Assembly (NCBI GenBank): GCA_001600455.1
Contig: BCKC01000001.1
Location: 2,568,441 to 2,632,440 of the forward strand
DNA length: 64,000 bases
Reading direction: 5' to 3'
DNA from: Endocalyx cinctus
Lineage: Eukaryota > Ascomycota > Sordariomycetes > Amphisphaeriales > Apiosporaceae
Shown here: one piece after another, positions 58,866-64,000 of the stretch
How the letters are laid out: every line of letters begins with the position of its first letter
Position numbering within the stretch: the first letter of the stretch is position 1
The notes under the pieces: model-generated
Seen by the model: the letters and a program-made list of their open reading frames with translations, nothing else
Database searches by the model: none
Told to the model about the DNA's origin: nothing
Position numbers and translations under genes: made by a program

Positions 58866-61800
58866 TAACAATTGCAGTATACATATATATATATACTAGA
58901 AATAAATCTAGCCGCGATAACCTTGTTTTTTTTTCTCCTCTTACAATTTCTTTTACACGTGGTTGAAATTACATTCCGAGACATTGCAGAGTCCTACCAT
59001 AAAAACAGATATTTCGATCTGATTATTTGCTGACATCAGATTCATAATATACTACACTAAGGTAATGCATCTTGCACACCCCCCAAGTTTCTGATAAGGT
59101 ACGATTGGTGGTTATTGATAGCAGCAACCAGAAAGCAGCAACCTCGGTATGAACTAGTTGGCCCACTTCAGAATAGGTAGAAATTTTGGTTCAACAATTG
59201 GGTAATCAACGATGACACCTCCTTACATTAATCAGTTTCGTATATGGTGAACACATAGGTTTTAACGTGCAAGATCAGCGCCTCGAATGTTACCGTAATG
59301 CGTGCTATGACAACACAAGCACGCGGGTTGATCGCTTATAGACAATCGTGCAGGATAAACAGCCCCCAAAATAAACAAACAGGGGAGGAACCATTATTTC
59401 TTGGAATAGTGGGTGTTCACTGCAACTAGATGACATTCTCTTGTCTATTTTTGTCACAATTAAACGAGTACTCTGAAATTTTTTTTTTTATTATCATTAT
59501 TTTAATAAAATCTTTTTTGGCGAGAATAATTCTCAAATATTTTCGGACTCAAGTCGCTTTCTATATGATTTACTATGTAGCGTAGACTTCTAGGCTTCCT
59601 TCTGTGATCCTCCTGTCTATGCCGCTTTTTTTGTGGTCTCCTTTAACGGGAGGGAATCCTTCGCAAGGCTTTCTCATTATCTCTCATACATATACAATTT
59701 GACAACCCCACTTTATATATTTATTAAGGAATAGTATAAGGCATACTTTTTCTTCCATGTCAGATTCGTATCGTCATTTCGCTAGTGATGCAACATTGTA
59801 CATTTTCCGGAATCGGCGTACGAAGTACAAATTCACACGGTCTGATAATTAAGGGCCTAAAAAGAAATCTTTTTTTAGATTTAGACTATAGCGGGATAGG
59901 CTATCTCAAAGTTCAGAATTCAATTTTCTACCCCACACAGCAAAAGTATATGTACCCAAGTATTTTCTACTACCTATACGCGCTAGACATATATAGTTTA
60001 GGCCATTTTGAGACGCTAAATCCGCGTATACAGACCAATCAGAATCAAGTTTATCTTAAGCTCATCTCCCCCACTAATGTACCATACTGTGTAGTTCGCA
60101 ATATAATTCCACTAAAATGTTGATCTAAAGGTGTCTAGTGTACTGTGTACTTTTTACGTATAGGTACCCTTCCAGGATACTTGTACTTGATTTACCTGAC
60201 CTAACCTAGTGTAGTGTACATAGTAGACGATAAATCCTAAATCCGAGCCAATACTACAAAGTACGTACAAGTACTCCGTACAAAAGCAGCTTCAAGGGTC
60301 CGGTAGGGTTCTGAGGGGTTTACTACAGTACGTATACACTACACTATGTGATAAGAGATTTGAACCACGTTAAATCTGATACGGAGTAGAGATTATTGAT
60401 ATTCTAGACGTTGAAACTGCAATCACTGCGACTGTGTCTTAACTAACTTGAATTAAGTACGGGGTATTCTGTTTTATCGCTTCTTTATCTATATGTACTA
60501 TGATATACTAAGTTACCTTTTGTTACACTACAGTACATATTATTAAGACATAAGCTACTAGGCCAGCGAGCTACACTATGACTTAGTATAGAAGGGAAAT
60601 AAATCTATTACCACTTAATTCTTACCTACATACTATGTTAAAAAAAAACGTATACTATGGATGTATGTAGTATGGATATACCAGAAACACGGGATGTAAT
60701 CTGGACCTTACTTCCCATGTTTTCTCCTGAGACAACATGAAGATCGTGCAGGAAACAGGATTGAGATCGTGGCACACTTACCACTCAATTGGGTTGCCGG
60801 TTAGGTTCTTCTTAATTTAACGCAGTACCTTACCAATGCCGCCACCTAAACGTCGATTGACTATTGTTAACCACAACGCCATATCTTAATACATAGGACT
60901 TGATATCATTATGTGTTCTTTTTTTATTTTGTGTAGGTCTCATTTATCATTTGATTGGATATCGGAGCTCTTGACAGATGACTGGACGGATTACGTTCGA
61001 GCCGTTCGTTCTCCCCGACGATATATCAGAACAAGAAATTTAATGCGACGCCGACGTGGTAGTAATCATACCTCACCACAGGTGGCAGAGTGGCTTGATT
61101 TCAATTGCGGCTCCATTTGTATCCATTATTCGACAATATTCTAGAAATGCTCGCATCATTCATTGGTCGTTATCAGATTTTAGCACTAGCATACGCATAT
61201 TTTCTGTTTACTTGAGATGTAGCGGTAAACTTTGACCGCCTTATAAAAAAAAGACTGATTTATTTCGGACATCTGCGGTCATGGTGACAGCTGGAAGTGT
61301 GCTGCTTTAGGAAGTGACCCTTCGATTTAATTGAGCTGCTGACCCATGCAGGCCTGGCGAGCCACAAAAAAAAAGTAACAAAAACAAAGGTTTACATGCT
61401 GCGCAGTGTTTGGCGTGGCAGTCGACGTTACCAATCAAGCGACCAGGCCGATGTGACCGCAATTTACTATGTAATGAAAAGGAGCAATGTTTTATCATGT
61501 TTTGCGATATGACTTGTGAATTTTTCGATTTTTTTTTTTAGGGAGCATATGTCATCATAACGGAAACGAAAAGAGTAAAAACCCGATTCCTTAACCTCCT
61601 AAAGTGGCCAAGCATCATGTAAAAAAGGGGCGGTGTAGCGGTATCGATGGAGAAAATATGAAGGATAATTGGTCACGAGCCAAATCACCTCGGCGATTGA
61701 TATGCAGAGTCGGGGTGATTTATGGCTGTGCAAAATATAGTGTAGTATAAACGCAGTAACACTCGATAAATCGGTAACGGAGAACGGCGGTCGAGTATAA

Positions 61801-63747
61801 TCTATCCATACCACCTACCTACATACGATATGCGTTCATACACTACTATGTATTATTCTATCAAATGAACGTTGCAGAAGGAGAAATGATCATACGCATG
61901 GATTATTTCTTTGGCAGATGCGAAAACTGGTCATCCCGGTACACTAAGAAGAACATGCCTCCACCGGATAGAAATGTATCTATTTCCTAAGACCATTCTA
62001 CGTACAGTACTGTACAGTACCGTAGTATAAACCATATTACGACGAATAGTAAGTTACGTTCCAGACCTCGTCGGTTCGGTAGTTTTTTAGTTTCCAGATT
62101 TCAATCTCGTCTCCTTTTACTCGATTGAGAACTCGCCCCACGACCAAATATTTTCTTTTTTCCAGCGCCTCAAGAAAGGGGGCAAGCATACGGGACGGAT
62201 AGAGCTTAGCCAGCACAACATAGTTACAGTAGATCCGAGGAATTCAAGACCACCTCTTCCTAAGCACGCGTACCGGTCAAAAGTCTAGCTTCGTCTAGTG
62301 AGAAAGGTTATTCTGCCTGCCCGTTGTGTTTCATGCGCCTAAAAAGACGCCTCGAATGTTGTCTACGAACGCTTGTCTTTCCATCACGGTCCCGACAATT
62401 CGGTCGGGTGGCCCTAGGGTAGATTTACAGAAGAGGAATGGAGCACATTTGTTTTGGAGGTGGGAGAAACCCGAGTAAAACGATACTAGCACCTGTCTAC
62501 AAGTACTGTACCACAGTATCAGATTAGACATTTCCTACGAATCTTGACTCGATTTAGAGAAAGAATTGCTTCTGAAATTTCTACACTACACCGTACTACT
62601 TTACTACTTGCTACTTGCTACTCACTTATCGTACGTTATCCTAGCAAAAGTTCATTCCCGTTAACCGAGGAAGAAATAAATCAATTTTAATGATATTTAC
62701 GATATGATGTGGTAATTGAAAATAAGTGTTCGCTATATTCTCCATTACACTAGGTAATGTACATACATACATACATACATGTATGTAGTATAGTAGAGAA
62801 GAAATGACCCATCAATCGTTTACTTACCTATTAGATATGAGAACTTGATCTTTCGTATGCTTGTGATCCAAGAAAGAAAGAGAGAAATAAAAAAGAATAC
62901 TACGCTAATAAGAATTATGTACTATGTAGACAAGTACGTACAAGTAGATAATCTTGTTCGAATCTTATCCCCTGCCTTCTCGCGGAGCGAATGGAATGGT
63001 TTACACTGACCCGACTTAACTGTGCAGAAAATGAACCAGATCATAACATCTACTACCTCTCTCCTCTCATCGCCATTGACCATTGACAACTTGAATCAAG
63101 CAGGGGCCAAGCCCACTCAGTGCATGGCTAGCAGGGAGCTCCCTGTCGTTTTCAATTTTCCTGGGATTGACGAGAAGCAGGGGAAATGAGCTAGTGTAAA
63201 AAGTAGTTGTCCAAAGTCTCAGGTTCTGGCCAATACATCGCCCAACCGGTAGCGTAGGGTACGAGACTAAGTACCTAATATGCAAGTATACACGAGACTT
63301 TAAGCACACCAGTCTTTTTTTATACTTAGTACTTAAGAAATGAAATATTACCGAATTTCCACACCCACATTATCGCCCTATCGAACTTTATGTTAGAGAT
63401 GATGTACATATTATATTGGGGTACCTTGTGTTTAAAAAGAATTTAAAAAAATCCAAGAAAAAAAAATATTAAGAAATATAAAAGAGTCACTTATGAACGG
63501 AGAATGGTGCCCTGCAATGTACTTTGTCCATGCCGGGGTTTACTTGTAGTGTAGTTTCGGTACTTATCCAACAATCCTCCTATCTTGATCATATTGACAG
63601 GTTTGAAAACAAAAAACGAACGATTAACATAAATCTATAAAATATGACGGAAATAGTATGAATCATAATAATTATTGGTGAGTTATCTAGTAATTAGTAG
63701 GTCGTTGACAGTTAATAAACCTGTACTTGTAAATAAAATAGATTCAT

Positions 63748-63825
63748 AGCACCTAGAACATAGAACATAGCACATAGAACATACAGAGGCTATAGGTCAT
63801 AGCACCAAGCACCAAGCACCAACCA
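63748..63825. repeat. irregular heptamer repeats (AGAACAT/AGCACAT and AGCACCA)
   Basis: About five units of the type AGAACAT or AGCACAT lie at 63748-63786, and three tandem AGCACCA units lie at about 63802-63822. The two sets are similar in sequence and may share an origin. Confidence 0.75.
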
Positions 63826-63859
63826 TCAAATATATCGCTTATTGAAGCCGATACGTTGC

Positions 63860-63902
63860 AATAGTGTAAAACACCTCATTCTTAAGGGTGTAATACACTA
63901 TT
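63860..63902. repeat. inverted repeat / hairpin
   Basis: AATAGTGTA at 63860-63868 is complementary to TACACTATT at 63894-63902. A second complementary pair, ACACC with GGTGT, lies inside, leaving a loop of about 11 bases. Confidence 0.75.
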
Positions 63903-64000
63903 TTACCACACTACGCTGGTATAAGTCTACGCTATACTACAAGCACCTTATCCACGAGTTATGGAGAAAGGGTAACGGAAACCCACTAAATTATATCATT

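Larger units (their letters stand above)
50628..64000. other. 13.4 kb gene-poor region with simple repeats and enriched short words
   Basis: No convincing gene on either strand; open frames are at most about 150 codons and lack motifs. Contents: A23 (51680-51702), C13 (52766-52778), A19 (53325-53343), TATCAA repeats (53948-53977), T24A9 (58833-58865), ACAT repeats ending in a palindrome (62759-62785), a 14-base palindrome at 62002-62015, heptamer repeats and a hairpin at 63748-63902, and many copies of TAGTGTAG and TACGGAGTA. No transposase or reverse transcriptase fragment recognised. Confidence 0.55.

Noticed and set aside
59785..60123. 112-codon open frame, plus strand
   Set aside because: AT-rich composition with many I, Y, N and L and no motif; consistent with chance.
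61079..61140. tRNA-Ser-like string GGTGGCAGAGTGGCTTGA
   Set aside because: A-box-like only; no T-arm or closing stem was found downstream.

Overview
The window is nuclear DNA of a filamentous ascomycete (Pezizomycotina; a Sordariomycete-like genome is my best guess, but the order cannot be fixed by eye). Evidence: genes split by short introns (about 50-240 nt) with GTAAGT/GTATGT-type donors and YAG acceptors, a DUF6590 gene and several disordered protein families that I know only from Pezizomycotina, and intergenic DNA rich in short fungal words such as TACCTAGGTA and TACGGAGTA. I recognise no complete transposon, rRNA, tRNA or CRISPR array.

Left part (1-11.8 kb): the 5' part of a fibrillarin (NOP1) gene runs off the left edge on the minus strand. 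It is divergent from a four-exon ribosomal protein uL22 (RPL17) gene whose first coding exon is only the ATG. A 743-residue F-box protein follows on the minus strand, then a two-exon GNAT acetyltransferase (+) and a three-exon TMEM14-family membrane protein (-).

Middle (14.9-45.2 kb): a 674-residue coiled-coil protein (-), an eight-exon DUF6590 gene (+), a single-pass membrane protein (-), a 529-residue disordered protein (-), a 262-residue acidic/basic protein ending in a possible PP1-docking motif (+), and a four-exon HRD1-type ER membrane ubiquitin ligase (-). Gaps between genes are large (up to 8.9 kb).

Right part (45.2-64 kb): about 18.8 kb with no convincing gene. It holds simple repeats, homopolymers, one 140-base assembly gap next to a (CT)31 tract, and a clear excess of two short words, TAGTGTAG and TACGGAGTA.

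The genes are mostly unrelated housekeeping or uncharacterised loci and do not form a cluster or operon. The only functional pairing is NOP1/RPL17 (ribosome biogenesis). I found no convincing new multi-gene system. The items most worth checking are a possible small spliced gene between NOP1 and RPL17, a possible decayed reading frame near 33-34.4 kb, the repeated GATAAC-N8/9-TGGCG element in the F-box gene intron, and the enriched words of the gene-poor right half.
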